A DNA stretch of 64,000 nt, taken from positions 41,576-105,575 of the IMG/VR virus record IMGVR_UViG_3300036715_002842; one strand, given 5' to 3'. This document shows positions 15,719 to 24,670 of the stretch, in pieces. The position numbers were made by a program, and so were the translations under genes. The stretch is from a virus. Numbering within the stretch: position 1 is the first letter of the stretch; every line of letters begins with the position of its first letter. The notes under the pieces are model-generated. The model was not told where the DNA came from. It saw only the letters and a program-made list of their open reading frames with translations, and searched no databases.

Positions 15719-16849
15719 TTATCTTGGCCCCAATTTGCGACTCCAGGAAACTGCTTGATTCCATCTGTCTTTTTTCTCAATCCCAGGTATCCTCTTACAG
15801 TACTCCAAATAGTCTTCTTCGGACTGGAATCTGTACACTAGTTTTCCTAACTCATCGTGCCACCGACCATTTTTGATTTTCATCTTCTCAGGTGCTGACA
15901 ACAGTTCGGTCTTGGGGAGGTTTCTCAGAATCTCGCCAAACTCTCTTATTGCTCTGTAGGTCTTTGCTTTGTTCAAGGTGCTTTTCTCAATACACTGGAT
16001 CTGATGGTACTTTCTCAATAATCGTATCGCGTCGCTCACATAGGGTTGATGGCTCACTTCATTGGGGAACACTCTCTTAAAGGTCTTCACCATATAGTCT
16101 TGAGGAAGATCTGCTCCCTTCAGAAAATTCGAGCTTCCCAACATAAAAAGGCAGACCTTCACCATCTCTCTTCTTTGCTTTGGAGTGGCTTCAAATGTCT
16201 CCATCAAGGAATCAAGTTCCTTATATTCTGTTGGCATCGACCATTCATGCTCTAGACGGCTAGTAGGAATGTTTTTATAGAACAGGAATGTCTTGGGTAT
16301 CACTCTTGGAGGATTCTCAAAGGTCTCTTTAGACAGGAAGAAGACGGTCATAGCAGACAATCTACTATCGAACTTGCACTCAAATCTACACTTCTTCAGG
16401 ATCAACTTCAGGTACTCTTCCAGATCCTTCGCTCTCTTAGGACCATGAATCTGAACGTGGAACAGCGCTTTCTTCTTACCACTTGGGGTAGTAACGAGAA
16501 CAGCGCTAGAAGCGAGCTCCTCTATTCTCGAAGTATCTTCTACATCCCAGTCGAGGACGAGAAAATTCGAAAGGTTGGCTTGAATAATAGGGTGGAAATC
16601 CTTACCCTTTGTCGCGGCCAGCTCCATCTCACGAGTCAGATCTTCTTTATATTCACCAACTTTACGTAGGAACTTGGTCGGCTCCTTCACCTTTCTCCAT
16701 AGGAAAGAGTCGAAGTTCAGCACTCTTGGGGCACTCATCTCAATAAGAGTGGTTTTGAATGCCTCCGGTTTCGGGAGGGGAACGTCCCAAGTCTGAAGAT
16801 CTTCTAGGGAAGGTAGCTCATCCAAGTTCGAAATCAGGGTTGCAGTCAT
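15719..16849 (-). CDS. Possible archaeo-eukaryotic-type primase/polymerase
   Basis: 376 aa. Residues about 85-130 read NFLVLDWDVED, then LVTTPSGKKKALFHV. A DxD on a strand followed about 30 residues later by SGK...H/F is the pattern of the AEP (Prim-Pol) active site, with D-W-D as metal ligands. The C-terminal half is helical and basic (PKQRREMVKVCLFMLG), as in the PriCT-type regions following Prim-Pol domains. The window otherwise lacks a recognisable primase. The match is by motif only; it could be an unrelated protein. It is divergent from the gene at 16939. Confidence 0.5.
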   Translation of the reverse strand: MTATLISNLDELPSLEDLQTWDVPLPKPEAFKTTLIEMSAPRVLNFDSFLWRKVKEPTKFLRKVGEYKEDLTREMELAATKGKDFHPIIQANLSNFLVLDWDVEDTSRIEELASSAVLVTTPSGKKKALFHVQIHGPKRAKDLEEYLKLILKKCRFECKFDSRLSAMTVFFLSKETFENPPRVIPKTFLFYKNIPTSRLEHEWSMPTEYKELDSLMETFEATPKQRREMVKVCLFMLGSSNFLKGADLPQDYMVKTFKRVFPNEVSHQPYVSDAIRLLRKYHQIQCIEKSTLNKAKTYRAIREFGEILRNLPKTELLSAPEKMKIKNGRWHDELGKLVYRFQSEEDYLEYCKRIPGIEKKDRWNQAVSWSRKLGPR

Positions 16850-16938
16850 ATGAGTAGTTAACGCATAATTTCGGGGGATTAGGAATGTCCCTCATATTTT
16901 GTGCTCTCAGGTTACTTATTTCTATTCGAGGAGTGAAC

Positions 16939-17865
16939 GTGTCCCTACTTCAAGGATCCTTCAACTGGACAGTCTTCGAGACCTTCGGAGAAAACCCTAA
17001 GGATGCCGACCTGTTTGATCTGATGACCACTCGTGCCCTTTTCAAAGAGGGGTTCCCCGGAGACTACCACTCTATCGGCTTCTGCCACTGGAACGATCCA
17101 GGTTCCGTCCCTGTCCTAGATCAGACTTTCCTCGCTGATGGTTGGGTCCTGATGGGCATTCGGAAGGATAGCAAGAGGGTTCCCAAGGCCCTAGTGAATA
17201 TGGAATTCCGTGCATACCTCAAGGGACTCTCTGCGGATCAAAAGAAGGGCCTCAATAAGAAGATGATCCTTCAGGACATCACAGACAAGCTTCTGCCAAC
17301 CATCCCCTTTACCCCTTCCATCCAAGTCGCCGCATGGCATCGGCCCTCCAAGCGCCTCTACTGCGAGGGAATGGGGCTCTATGACTGGCTCGTGGGCCAC
17401 CTCGGTACCTTGGGCGTGAAGATTACCCCTGCGACCTTCCTGGACCAGCACGGCAAGGCATTTGAGATGATCCGGAGCATGACCTTCGATGCCATCCAGT
17501 GCCCTGGAGCACCCTCCCTTGTACCCAGTCAGGTTTCTTACGCACCCACCCCGGATCTTACCATCCAGCTTGAGGACCAAAAGATCTCTTTTCTGGGAGA
17601 TGGGGACGATGATGCCGCGAAAGCCGAGTGCGATTCCCTTCTGACTAAGGGTGGAAAAATTGTCAAGATGAAAGTCCTCACCAATCTTGAGGATGACAAC
17701 TACGTTCTTCAGCTCAACAGTAGCAACCCAAACGTTCTTAAGTTCAATCCTGGCAATATTAGGGGTTCGATCTACGACAAACTTTTCCACCGCCTTGAAA
17801 AGGCGGTCGCTATCACCTATACTCTAGAGAATGTCGTACGCAACGGAGCCAACGCAAAGGTTTAA
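16939..17865 (+). CDS. RdgC-like DNA-binding protein (tentative)
   Basis: 308 aa from the GTG at 16939 (GAGGAG upstream); the frame is open to 16885 but the earlier ATG has no RBS. The layout resembles RdgC: an early F..GFPGD segment, then GWVLMGIRKDSKRVPKALV (about 73-91), a long charged linker with LNKKMILQDITDKLLP and a strand-helix block (SIQVAAWHRPSKRLYCEG). RdgC forms a ring around DNA and limits RecA. Similar proteins occur in large phages. A TTGACA promoter follows the gene at 17874. Confidence 0.5.
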   Translation: MSLLQGSFNWTVFETFGENPKDADLFDLMTTRALFKEGFPGDYHSIGFCHWNDPGSVPVLDQTFLADGWVLMGIRKDSKRVPKALVNMEFRAYLKGLSADQKKGLNKKMILQDITDKLLPTIPFTPSIQVAAWHRPSKRLYCEGMGLYDWLVGHLGTLGVKITPATFLDQHGKAFEMIRSMTFDAIQCPGAPSLVPSQVSYAPTPDLTIQLEDQKISFLGDGDDDAAKAECDSLLTKGGKIVKMKVLTNLEDDNYVLQLNSSNPNVLKFNPGNIRGSIYDKLFHRLEKAVAITYTLENVVRNGANAKV

Positions 17866-17873
17866 TACTCACC

Positions 17874-17901
17874 TTGACAATTTTTCAAAACGGGTTAATC
17901 T
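17874..17901 (+). promoter_or_regulatory. Promoter for gene 17933
   Basis: TTGACA (17874-17879), 16-base spacer, TAATCT (17896-17901). It starts 9 bases after the preceding stop. Unlike the copies at 35982, 38283 and 59401 it lacks the inverted repeat. Confidence 0.65.
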
Positions 17902-17932
17902 CTACATAGGGACCTAGTGTCCAGGAGATAAG

Positions 17933-18475
17933 ATGAAAGAGAAACTCCCATCCGGCCGTCTTCGAGTTTATCAACTCCAGCACGTGATGAATCCTGAGAG
18001 TTGGTTCAAGAATCACTCCAGACATAATTGGGAATTTCACCTGACGAACTTGAAGAGGCTTCAAGAGCTTCTTCCGGGAAGTTGCTACGAGCATCGGGAT
18101 CCCCACCAGAACCTCCTCTGTCAGGTCGAGGACTTCCAGTTGATTGGGGATCTGGTCGTCACCAAGACCAAGGTGCTCTCCGCGGACAACATCCTCTTCG
18201 ATATTGAAGAGGGGAAGATCCGGGCAACCGTCGAGGGTGAGGATGAGGTCCAGGAAGTTTTCTACTACTCCGCGCTGGATAGTTCCTGGAAGAACCGTCT
18301 ACCTGCCCCTCGACAGAATGGTGGCACGCAGGTCGAGGTCCTCAAGTTCCAGACCAAGCTGATGAAGCAGAATAATGAGGCCGATGAGTGGCTCCGAGAG
18401 AGCGCCCGGCGCCGCGAGCAGTTCAAGAACTACGAACCGGAAGAGGTTGAAGTTCGCGAGCAGAACCATGATTGA
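17933..18475 (+). CDS. Unknown protein
   Basis: 180 aa; ATG after CAGGAGATAAG under the promoter at 17874. N-terminal half contains several Trp/His/Asn-rich stretches, C-terminal quarter is a charged helix (NEADEWLRESARRREQFKN). No family recognised. Its last codons overlap the start of the gene at 18468 by 8 bases. Confidence 0.65.
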   Translation: MKEKLPSGRLRVYQLQHVMNPESWFKNHSRHNWEFHLTNLKRLQELLPGSCYEHRDPHQNLLCQVEDFQLIGDLVVTKTKVLSADNILFDIEEGKIRATVEGEDEVQEVFYYSALDSSWKNRLPAPRQNGGTQVEVLKFQTKLMKQNNEADEWLRESARRREQFKNYEPEEVEVREQNHD

Positions 18476-18968
18476 GGTTGTAGTCCATTTAGTTCTCTAT
18501 CGGAACGTTACAGAAGAAAAGCCAAACCGGTCTAAGATGGTGCCACTCTCTTGCTACACCAAGAGAGTGACCTTACCTTTCGCACCAGCTATCGGAATGA
18601 CTCTCAGGTTGAAAGATCTCACAAAGTTCCATGGAAACAACCGGTTCTATGAAATTCAGTCAATCCAGCTTTTCGATGACCGGGAATTGGCTTCCGTTTA
18701 CGTGGAAGAGAAGTTCAAGCCCCTGGAGAAGTACAAGGATCAGGATCCCAGATTCGAGAAGTTTATAAAGTATCTACTTGGTAGCGGCTGGGAAGTTTGC
18801 ACACCCTCCAGGAAAATCGTCAAGGGTATATTTAAAGCTGGAGGATGTCATGGCAAAGCGCCGAAAAGGACCATTTCTTGGCAGGTATTTCCTGTCTCGG
18901 AAGCAGATGGTCGAAGCCAAAGTCATCCAGGACCAGAACAATGGCAGGATGAAACGGGGAGAAATTAA
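18468..18968 (+). CDS. Unknown protein overlapping the next gene
   Basis: 166 aa from the ATG at 18468, 8 bases inside the previous gene. Residues 1 to about 120 look like a normal compact domain (FAPAIGMTLRLKDLTKFHG). Beyond about residue 120 the frame overlaps the gene at 18850 and its composition becomes Gly/Gln/Ser-rich, so the tail may be a non-functional extension or the result of a lost earlier stop. Function unknown. Confidence 0.6.
   Translation: MIEVVVHLVLYRNVTEEKPNRSKMVPLSCYTKRVTLPFAPAIGMTLRLKDLTKFHGNNRFYEIQSIQLFDDRELASVYVEEKFKPLEKYKDQDPRFEKFIKYLLGSGWEVCTPSRKIVKGIFKAGGCHGKAPKRTISWQVFPVSEADGRSQSHPGPEQWQDETGRN
18819..18834 (+). promoter_or_regulatory. Half copy of the palindromic promoter
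   Basis: GTCAAGGGTATATTTA is identical to the right half and -10 box of the promoters at 38283 and 59401, but no TTGACA is found 16 bases upstream. It lies inside gene 18468 and 16 bases before the ATG at 18850. Confidence 0.5.
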
Positions 18969-19053
18969 GAATTTCACCCTTGTAACCTGTGGCTGTGTGG
19001 TTGTGGCGTCTTCGTTTCCGAGAAGAAATGAACATCTTTTGCATCGAAGGTGA
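18850..19053 (+). CDS. Small basic unknown protein
   Basis: 67 aa; ATG with GGAGG five bases upstream and the promoter half-site before it. MAKRRKGPFLGRYFLSRKQM at the N-terminus is very basic. It overlaps the end of gene 18468 (119 bases, other frame) and the start of gene 19028. The signals favour it as real. Confidence 0.55.
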   Translation: MAKRRKGPFLGRYFLSRKQMVEAKVIQDQNNGRMKRGEIKNFTLVTCGCVVVASSFPRRNEHLLHRR

Positions 19054-19579
19054 AGGTGAGATTATTGATTGGGTAAAAAGTGCCCAGTCTCTTGACAATT
19101 ACCGCGTGGTAAAGATGCTTGTGGAGACCACCCAGCTTCTTTGCTGCGCGCTGAATGAGCAGGGGATTGAGACTCCTTACAAGACTAGGCACCATAATCC
19201 GCAGGCAGTTTCCGCTTGGGTGATGGCCTCCTCCGCGAATTGGATGAATCTCTACTACCATGCGATTGCAATGCTCGCGGAGTATCGAAGGCGGTTCGGA
19301 CCCAAGCCTTTCCGGAGTGACGAGGTTCTCCATACGGTCTTCCAGTTGTTCGATCCCAAGCGGTTCCCATCGCAGAAACCTACCCCAGTGATGCTGGCAA
19401 TGCCGGACGAGTTCAAGGACCCCAAGAACCCTGTTCAAAGTTACCGGCGGTTCTACGCAACCAAACCCAACATGAGATACCCTGCTGACAAGATCCCTTC
19501 GTGGTTCCTTGAGCTCCGTGGGGATATCCCCTTCGAGGTGGTGAATGACAACGTTCGTAATCGGCCAGTTCTTTCGTGA
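19028..19579 (+). CDS. Conserved phage protein with V-K-M-x-x-E-T-x-Q-L motif
   Basis: 183 aa from the ATG at 19028 (GAGAAG upstream). VVKMLVETTQLLCCAL (about 28-43), then PYKTRHHNPQAVSAWV, NWMNLYYHAIAMLAEY, and MPDEFK with PVQSYRRFY, is a set of motifs I know from many marine and large phages. There it is annotated as hypothetical or, without proof, as a DNA-repair protein. The invariant His, Asn, Trp and Glu residues suggest an enzyme. Its end overlaps the DUF3228-like gene by 35 bases. Confidence 0.65.
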   Translation: MNIFCIEGEGEIIDWVKSAQSLDNYRVVKMLVETTQLLCCALNEQGIETPYKTRHHNPQAVSAWVMASSANWMNLYYHAIAMLAEYRRRFGPKPFRSDEVLHTVFQLFDPKRFPSQKPTPVMLAMPDEFKDPKNPVQSYRRFYATKPNMRYPADKIPSWFLELRGDIPFEVVNDNVRNRPVLS

Positions 19580-20096
19580 TGCCCGCAAGCCCGCTGGGTA
19601 CGAAAAGAGCTACAACGAAGATTCTCTTCTGAAGGCTGTGGAGTGTAACTTCGCAACTGCCATTCCAGGCTACCGTGATGGTGTGGTCCTGGTCCGAATC
19701 CTTCCCAAGTACCTTCGTTCTTCTGTCGTGGAGTTGACACCGGACCTGAAGATTGTAACCACGTTCGAGAGTCGAGTCCCAGGGGAAACCCCGAGAAAAA
19801 GAACTTTCGCCGTAGTGGATGAGCTCCCTGAAGCTGGAAGTGCCAGTGTGGTTTTGTACCGTGCGGATGTTCTGGCCGAGGATAACGATCGGTCTTCAGA
19901 TGCTGACTGGGAGGTTGTTACCGTTCTGGCTCACTGCGATCGGGAGCCAGAACCTATGAACCCTGGTACCCTGATGGCGAACCACTTCAAGGCCGATGGT
20001 GGAACTTCCACTTTGATGAACGCGGAACAGTTCGAGGCAGCTCTTCGTGAGAGCTACAACTTCTGGAAGACCCGCATCCTCGCGGAAGTTCGTTAA
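19545..20096 (+). CDS. DUF3228-like protein
   Basis: 183 aa. The order FIPGY-type motif (AIPGYRDGVVLVRI, about 39-52), SSVVELTPDLK, PRKRTFAVVDELP, SASVVLYRADVLAEDN and DWEVVTVLA followed by NPGTLMANHFKADGGT agrees with the uncharacterised DUF3228 family found in bacteria and some phages. Function unknown. ATG at 19545 lies inside the preceding gene, so expression is probably coupled. Confidence 0.65.
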   Translation: MTTFVIGQFFRDARKPAGYEKSYNEDSLLKAVECNFATAIPGYRDGVVLVRILPKYLRSSVVELTPDLKIVTTFESRVPGETPRKRTFAVVDELPEAGSASVVLYRADVLAEDNDRSSDADWEVVTVLAHCDREPEPMNPGTLMANHFKADGGTSTLMNAEQFEAALRESYNFWKTRILAEVR

Positions 20097-20132
20097 GCCG
20101 AGTTCCTAAAACAGTCATATCCCTCTCCCCGG

Positions 20133-20139
20133 TTATAAT
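20133..20139 (+). promoter_or_regulatory. Late-type element before virion gene 20160
   Basis: TTATAAT with no good -35 (best is CAGTCA), directly before GGGAGAGGGAG and the ATG. Member of the TTAWAAT group. Confidence 0.4.
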
Positions 20140-20159
20140 TGGGAGAGGGAGAATTCTGG

Positions 20160-21578
20160 ATGCCACTACTACAGACCTTCATTGCTGCCGACGCCAAGCC
20201 CACTGTAGACAATTACAACAACCTGAACCTCGGAATTCTGCCGAAGGGCATCTATTCTGGTGGAGCAGTCTCGCAGGGTCCGGGTCGTCAGGTGACGGTA
20301 GAGGCTTTCCACGCTAAGGCTTACGATGGATTCACAATCGTAGGCGAGACTCAGAATATCAACATTCCACCTGCCCCGAAACAGGGCTGGGCGTTGGTAC
20401 TCTACGCGAAGAGCTGGGTACCTGGGGACGCACCCCCAAAGAGTCATAAGGTAGAGTTCCGGGTCATTCCTTGGGTTGGCACTGATGCGATCAAAGGTTA
20501 TACCGATGTCGATCCGGGACCGGATTACCCGTACTACATCCTCTTTGCGAAGATCGACGCTCTGAGTAATGAGGTTCGAATTCTTCCTACAGAGATCAAT
20601 ACTTCGTTCTCGGATCGAGTTAATCTTCTGAACCTCTCATCCACCCAGCTTATGATCGGATCCTCGAACTTTAACGGTCCTATAGGCACCGCCGTTTATC
20701 ATCACCTGGGCCATACAATGTACAAGGTTCAGGTCACTCCAACCGAGGCACCTAACGTTGGCATTGGTGACATCTGGGTAGTGAAGGATAGTAAATTCTT
20801 CACCGTATTCTCTAACGGCTCGGTCACCACCAAATTCGATTGGGCAGTTTCAACCTCTCAGGCCAGTCTGGGGGTAGATGCACAATCCGCCTTTGGTAGT
20901 CGATTCGGAAAAGCACTCTTGAAGGATCCGGTTCCTATCGTTCACAACGAAGGAGCATCCAACTATGTGCTTCTTGCAGCAGTACTGGGCATGCAGGAGC
21001 CCCTATCCCAGTTACCCTACGTGGTCCAGACCGATACTGTAGGCACCATTACTGGGGATTCTACCGTAACCACTCCCATCTGCTGGCAACTCGTTTCTGG
21101 TTCGACGCACCAGAACATGTTGTTCGATTCCTTCATCATGGGTAATAGCACGTTCGAAGATACCTACGACCAAAACGTAGATGCTAGATCTCTTCGGGTC
21201 TTCATTTACCCTGAAGTTTCTCACACGAATCCGGTCGTTACAGTAACAAATTACGAGACAACTCAGGGGGATCCGACTACCAATCGGGTGAAGATCAAGT
21301 TTGATTGTATCGTTCCAGACGGAACTAAATGTCGAAGAGTGATCTTCAAGAATCCTGGTTCTTACCCAAGTGGTACAACGACCGGCATGGGAACTATCGA
21401 GATTCTTCACAACCTAGACCTGGACATGTACGTCCCATTCATTTCCTTCACCAACGTTACCGGGGGTTCTTTGACTGGGTATAATGTGGAGATAGGACGT
21501 AAGTCCTTCAAGGTTGTAGTACCGACTGGGGTTTCTGTTTCCTTTGATTGGCTGCTTGTGCCGAGTTTCACTTCATGA
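20160..21578 (+). CDS. Virion-associated protein, fibre-like
   Basis: 472 aa from the ATG at 20160 (GGGAG upstream; a TTG at 20139 is less likely). N-terminus contains KPTVDNYNNLNLGILPKGI. The protein is rich in Thr, Val, Asn and Gly with many predicted strands and almost no long helices, as in tail fibres and other surface proteins. It has its own late-type element. No enzymatic motif. Specific role unknown. Confidence 0.6.
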   Translation: MPLLQTFIAADAKPTVDNYNNLNLGILPKGIYSGGAVSQGPGRQVTVEAFHAKAYDGFTIVGETQNINIPPAPKQGWALVLYAKSWVPGDAPPKSHKVEFRVIPWVGTDAIKGYTDVDPGPDYPYYILFAKIDALSNEVRILPTEINTSFSDRVNLLNLSSTQLMIGSSNFNGPIGTAVYHHLGHTMYKVQVTPTEAPNVGIGDIWVVKDSKFFTVFSNGSVTTKFDWAVSTSQASLGVDAQSAFGSRFGKALLKDPVPIVHNEGASNYVLLAAVLGMQEPLSQLPYVVQTDTVGTITGDSTVTTPICWQLVSGSTHQNMLFDSFIMGNSTFEDTYDQNVDARSLRVFIYPEVSHTNPVVTVTNYETTQGDPTTNRVKIKFDCIVPDGTKCRRVIFKNPGSYPSGTTTGMGTIEILHNLDLDMYVPFISFTNVTGGSLTGYNVEIGRKSFKVVVPTGVSVSFDWLLVPSFTS

Positions 21579-21585
21579 GGTCTGC

Positions 21586-21903
21586 GTGAGTAAGGTACGA
21601 CACGTCTACGGCACCTCAGTTGATGACCGTAAAAGGGCAATCGCTAACCTTCAGTTTGCCCTGGAGGATAAGGCTCTCTGGTACATGAATTGTAAGTATC
21701 GTCCAAACAAAACCGCGATTGCAAAGGGAAAATTTTGTAATTGGATCACAAAGGACACCTTTGATCTAGCTTGTAAAGCGATTATCAATGCAACGGACCC
21801 CATCTATTTCTACACGTTCGGAGACATGGTAGAGTTGGATGGGCAGAAGATCACTGAGTTCGCAAACTGGGACTCAATGGACCTTCGTAAGATATCTGGT
21901 TAG
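21586..21903 (+). CDS. Unknown 105-aa protein
   Basis: GTG at 21586 with GAGG in the right place; the preceding stop is 7 bases upstream. Sequence (for example LQFALEDKALWYMNCK) is compact with several aromatic residues; no family recognised. Ends with TAG, 7 bases before homing endonuclease 2. An upstream in-frame ATG at 21544 would overlap gene 20160 and has no RBS. Confidence 0.55.
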   Translation: MSKVRHVYGTSVDDRKRAIANLQFALEDKALWYMNCKYRPNKTAIAKGKFCNWITKDTFDLACKAIINATDPIYFYTFGDMVELDGQKITEFANWDSMDLRKISG

Positions 21904-21910
21904 ATTGATC

Positions 21911-23728
21911 ATGAATACCTGGTACAAGAGATATCTTGACTTAATTGGATTGAAGTATCCGGGTGACAGTATTTTTATCAAGAAGAACCCAGAGTTCTGT
22001 TCAAGTGTTCTCAATGCAACTTCTAAATGTTCTTCAAACCTCCCCATCCTTTCAAGGGTTCTTCTTCTAGATATGGGTTTGGAGATTGAACCTCCATGTA
22101 TAATTTGTGGTAATAAATCTATTTGGTGGAAGGATCCACACAATCCTTCCAGCGGTTGGAAGGATCACACCTGTTCTGCCTCTTGTAGTCGAAGGGCCGT
22201 AAGAGTTCTTCGTGGTGAGACTCTTATAGAAAAGCAGAAACAAACGGTTAGGAATCGTTATGGTGTTGAGAATGTTGCGACGCTGAAAGAAGTTCAAGAG
22301 ACTATTAAGAAAACCAACTTGGAGAGGTTTGGAACCGAAGCCTCTTCGAGGTCCTTGGTTGTACAAGAAAAGAAACTTAGAACTATTCGAGAACGTTATG
22401 GTGTTGATAACGTTATGCAGGTAGATAATATTAGAGAGAAAGTAGAGAAGACTTGCCTTGAGAAATTTGGTTTCAAGCATGCTGCTAGTTCTGAAACCGT
22501 GAAAGATGCAACAAAGAAGACTAACTTGGATCTGTATGGTTGCCCTTACCCAATGCAGAATATAGATGTTAAAAGGAAGAGACTCGAAACTTTTCGAGAG
22601 AGATTCAGTGTAGATCATCCAATGCAGACTGAAGAATATAAGGTCAAGCTCAAATCAACTTTGAAGGTATTATATGGAACCAGAAAAATCGGTTGGCGCT
22701 ATAAATGCCCAACCGATGTGGCAATAGAAAAGTTGAAATCCCGTGAATTTTGGAATTCTGAACATGTTCAGAATAAGAAGAGTCTTCATCAAATAGCGAG
22801 AGAACTTAACACTACCAGTTCGACCGTAGCAATTTATTTCTTCAAATACAGCGGTTTACCCAAAATTCTAATTCGATCTGGCGTTTCTTCCGAGGAACAG
22901 AACTTCTTTTCCTTCTTGGAATCAAAAATAAGTGGGATTCTTCAATCTATTCCTTTAAGTTCCCTCGGTGGGAAGAGTAAAAGATCCTTGGATGCCTACA
23001 TTCCACAGCTAAATTTAGCATTTGAATACAATGGGGTATATTGGCATTCAGAAAAATTTCGTTCTTCTAGGGAGCACTTAGAGAAGACCTTAGAGTGTGA
23101 AAAACTTGGCATACGGCTTATCCACGTGTGGTCGGACGATTGGATATTCAAACAAGAACTCGTGAAGAAAAAGATTTGTTCGTTACTGGGTTTAGAATTC
23201 CAAAAGGTATATGCGAGGAAGTGTGCCATCGTTTCTGTAGATAGTAAGAAGAAGAAGAATTTTTACAGCACGAACCATATCAAGGGAGATGGTGTTGGCT
23301 CAATAAGTTATGGTCTCCAATACGGTGGGCAACTTGTAGCACTTATCACTTTCAAAAATATTGGGAAGGGAATTTACGATCTCAATCGTTACGCAACCTC
23401 TTGCAGTGTTGTAGGTGGATTCAGCAAATTACTCAGTCATTTCAAGAAAAATACTAATTGGTCAAAAATCTATACCTACGCAGATCGAAGTTGGAGTCGT
23501 GGGGATGTGTATCTTAAAACTGGATTTACCTTCCTGTCGGAAATTCCACCCTCTTTTCATGGTCTAGAAAAAGACCGAAGAGTTAACCGCTTGAATTATA
23601 CCCACAAAAAACTATCCCGTAGGTTCCCAACTGCGGTTGGAACCCAGGATCAGATCATGAGTAGTGCCGGTATACTTAGAATCTGGGATTGTGGGCAGTT
23701 GAAGTTCGGAGTGACTAACCATGGCTGA
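21911..23728 (+). CDS. Large homing endonuclease, Vsr/EDxHD-like (copy 2)
   Basis: 605 aa from the ATG at 21911, AT-rich. N-terminal zinc-finger-like part (C-x2-C in PPCIICGNKS, then HTCSASCS), about six DNA-reading repeats (RNRYGVENVATL, KTNLERFG, LEKFGFKH) and an HTH-like block (KSLHQIARELNTTSSTV). The nuclease core follows: SLDAYIP, LAFEYNGVYWHSE and RLIHVWSDDW. The C-terminal domain is the same as in copies 1 and 3. Its last 8 bases overlap the SWIM gene start. A 128-base tract (23387-23514) is nearly identical to copy 3. Confidence 0.8.
   Translation: MNTWYKRYLDLIGLKYPGDSIFIKKNPEFCSSVLNATSKCSSNLPILSRVLLLDMGLEIEPPCIICGNKSIWWKDPHNPSSGWKDHTCSASCSRRAVRVLRGETLIEKQKQTVRNRYGVENVATLKEVQETIKKTNLERFGTEASSRSLVVQEKKLRTIRERYGVDNVMQVDNIREKVEKTCLEKFGFKHAASSETVKDATKKTNLDLYGCPYPMQNIDVKRKRLETFRERFSVDHPMQTEEYKVKLKSTLKVLYGTRKIGWRYKCPTDVAIEKLKSREFWNSEHVQNKKSLHQIARELNTTSSTVAIYFFKYSGLPKILIRSGVSSEEQNFFSFLESKISGILQSIPLSSLGGKSKRSLDAYIPQLNLAFEYNGVYWHSEKFRSSREHLEKTLECEKLGIRLIHVWSDDWIFKQELVKKKICSLLGLEFQKVYARKCAIVSVDSKKKKNFYSTNHIKGDGVGSISYGLQYGGQLVALITFKNIGKGIYDLNRYATSCSVVGGFSKLLSHFKKNTNWSKIYTYADRSWSRGDVYLKTGFTFLSEIPPSFHGLEKDRRVNRLNYTHKKLSRRFPTAVGTQDQIMSSAGILRIWDCGQLKFGVTNHG
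23387..23514 (+). repeat. 128-bp tract shared with homing endonuclease 3 (copy A)
   Basis: Differs from 58782-58909 at only three positions by my reading, while the flanking parts of the two genes are clearly diverged. Confidence 0.85.
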
Positions 23729-24587
23729 ACCTAAGTTAGGTGGGAAGGGACCCCAACTCGGAAACCAAAGTTTTCATCACTACGCATCGAACGAAGGAAT
23801 ACCCCTTCCGGCAACCCATAACTTCAACAAGGCAGCGCGGGTAAGTCTCTACGACCTCATTCGCTATACCCCCATGAATATCCGCGAAAACAGGCGGAAG
23901 GGTTGCCGCACCTTCTTTTATGGTACCCAATACTTCAAACGACCAGGCAAGCGTGGAATCCGCATTTTTGCCTACAAAACTGGCTGCGAGAAGAGCACCT
24001 ATGTTACGCAGATCGGGTTCGTTGATTGGAGAAAAGGACTAAAGAGCTCTATCTGGGTTCACTGTACCTGCGATTATTTCAAATATAACGTGGAATACGT
24101 TCTAGCTCAGTTGGGTGCTTCTGAGTTGGTTTTCTCTTGGAACCAACCACCTAATATTCGAAACCCAAAGCATATTCCTCACGCCTGCAAGCATATTCTA
24201 CTCATCGTTGATGATGCCCTCGGCCGAGCCAAGCAGTTCGGTAAGAAGGATCTAGAAATGGAATTGCAGGATGTAGATATTGATGAGATCGAACTCACCC
24301 CATTTGAGAAAAAGAAATTAGAAGATAAGAAACGTTTCGATCAACTCAAGGAAAAAGAGAAACTTCAGAAGCCCAGTAATTTCCGTCCATACTCTCAGCA
24401 ACCGAAAGAAGAAATTAACGAACCAGCGGCAAAACCAACCGGAACTCGACCATATACCCAGAATCCGGGTACCGGAATCCATCCTTATACCCAGAATCCA
24501 GGTAATCAAGGTACCGGAAGATCCACACCAGAGAACCCTGTGAACTCCCCCTTCAGCTCGGTTCCAAGGACTAAGCCTGGTGAGTAA
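23721..24587 (+). CDS. SWIM-type zinc-finger protein
   Basis: 288 aa. C114-x-C116 (VHCTCDYF) and C156-x-H158 (HACKHI) make a SWIM zinc finger (C-x-C, then C-x-H), a module for binding DNA or proteins. Residues about 195-225 are a highly charged helix. The C-terminus is a Pro/Gln/Asn-rich tail with a repeated R/H-PYTQNPG motif (three copies including RPYSQQP). The ATG lies 8 bases inside homing endonuclease 2. It stands before the tail-sheath gene, so a structural or assembly role is possible but unproven. Confidence 0.7.
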   Translation: MAEPKLGGKGPQLGNQSFHHYASNEGIPLPATHNFNKAARVSLYDLIRYTPMNIRENRRKGCRTFFYGTQYFKRPGKRGIRIFAYKTGCEKSTYVTQIGFVDWRKGLKSSIWVHCTCDYFKYNVEYVLAQLGASELVFSWNQPPNIRNPKHIPHACKHILLIVDDALGRAKQFGKKDLEMELQDVDIDEIELTPFEKKKLEDKKRFDQLKEKEKLQKPSNFRPYSQQPKEEINEPAAKPTGTRPYTQNPGTGIHPYTQNPGNQGTGRSTPENPVNSPFSSVPRTKPGE

Positions 24588-24670
24588 TCTCACGAGACCG
24601 TTTGGATCGAGGAAGACTGAAAGTGTTTAATATCTTTAGTTTAAATCTTAAGGTTTCAAAATCGGATCCT

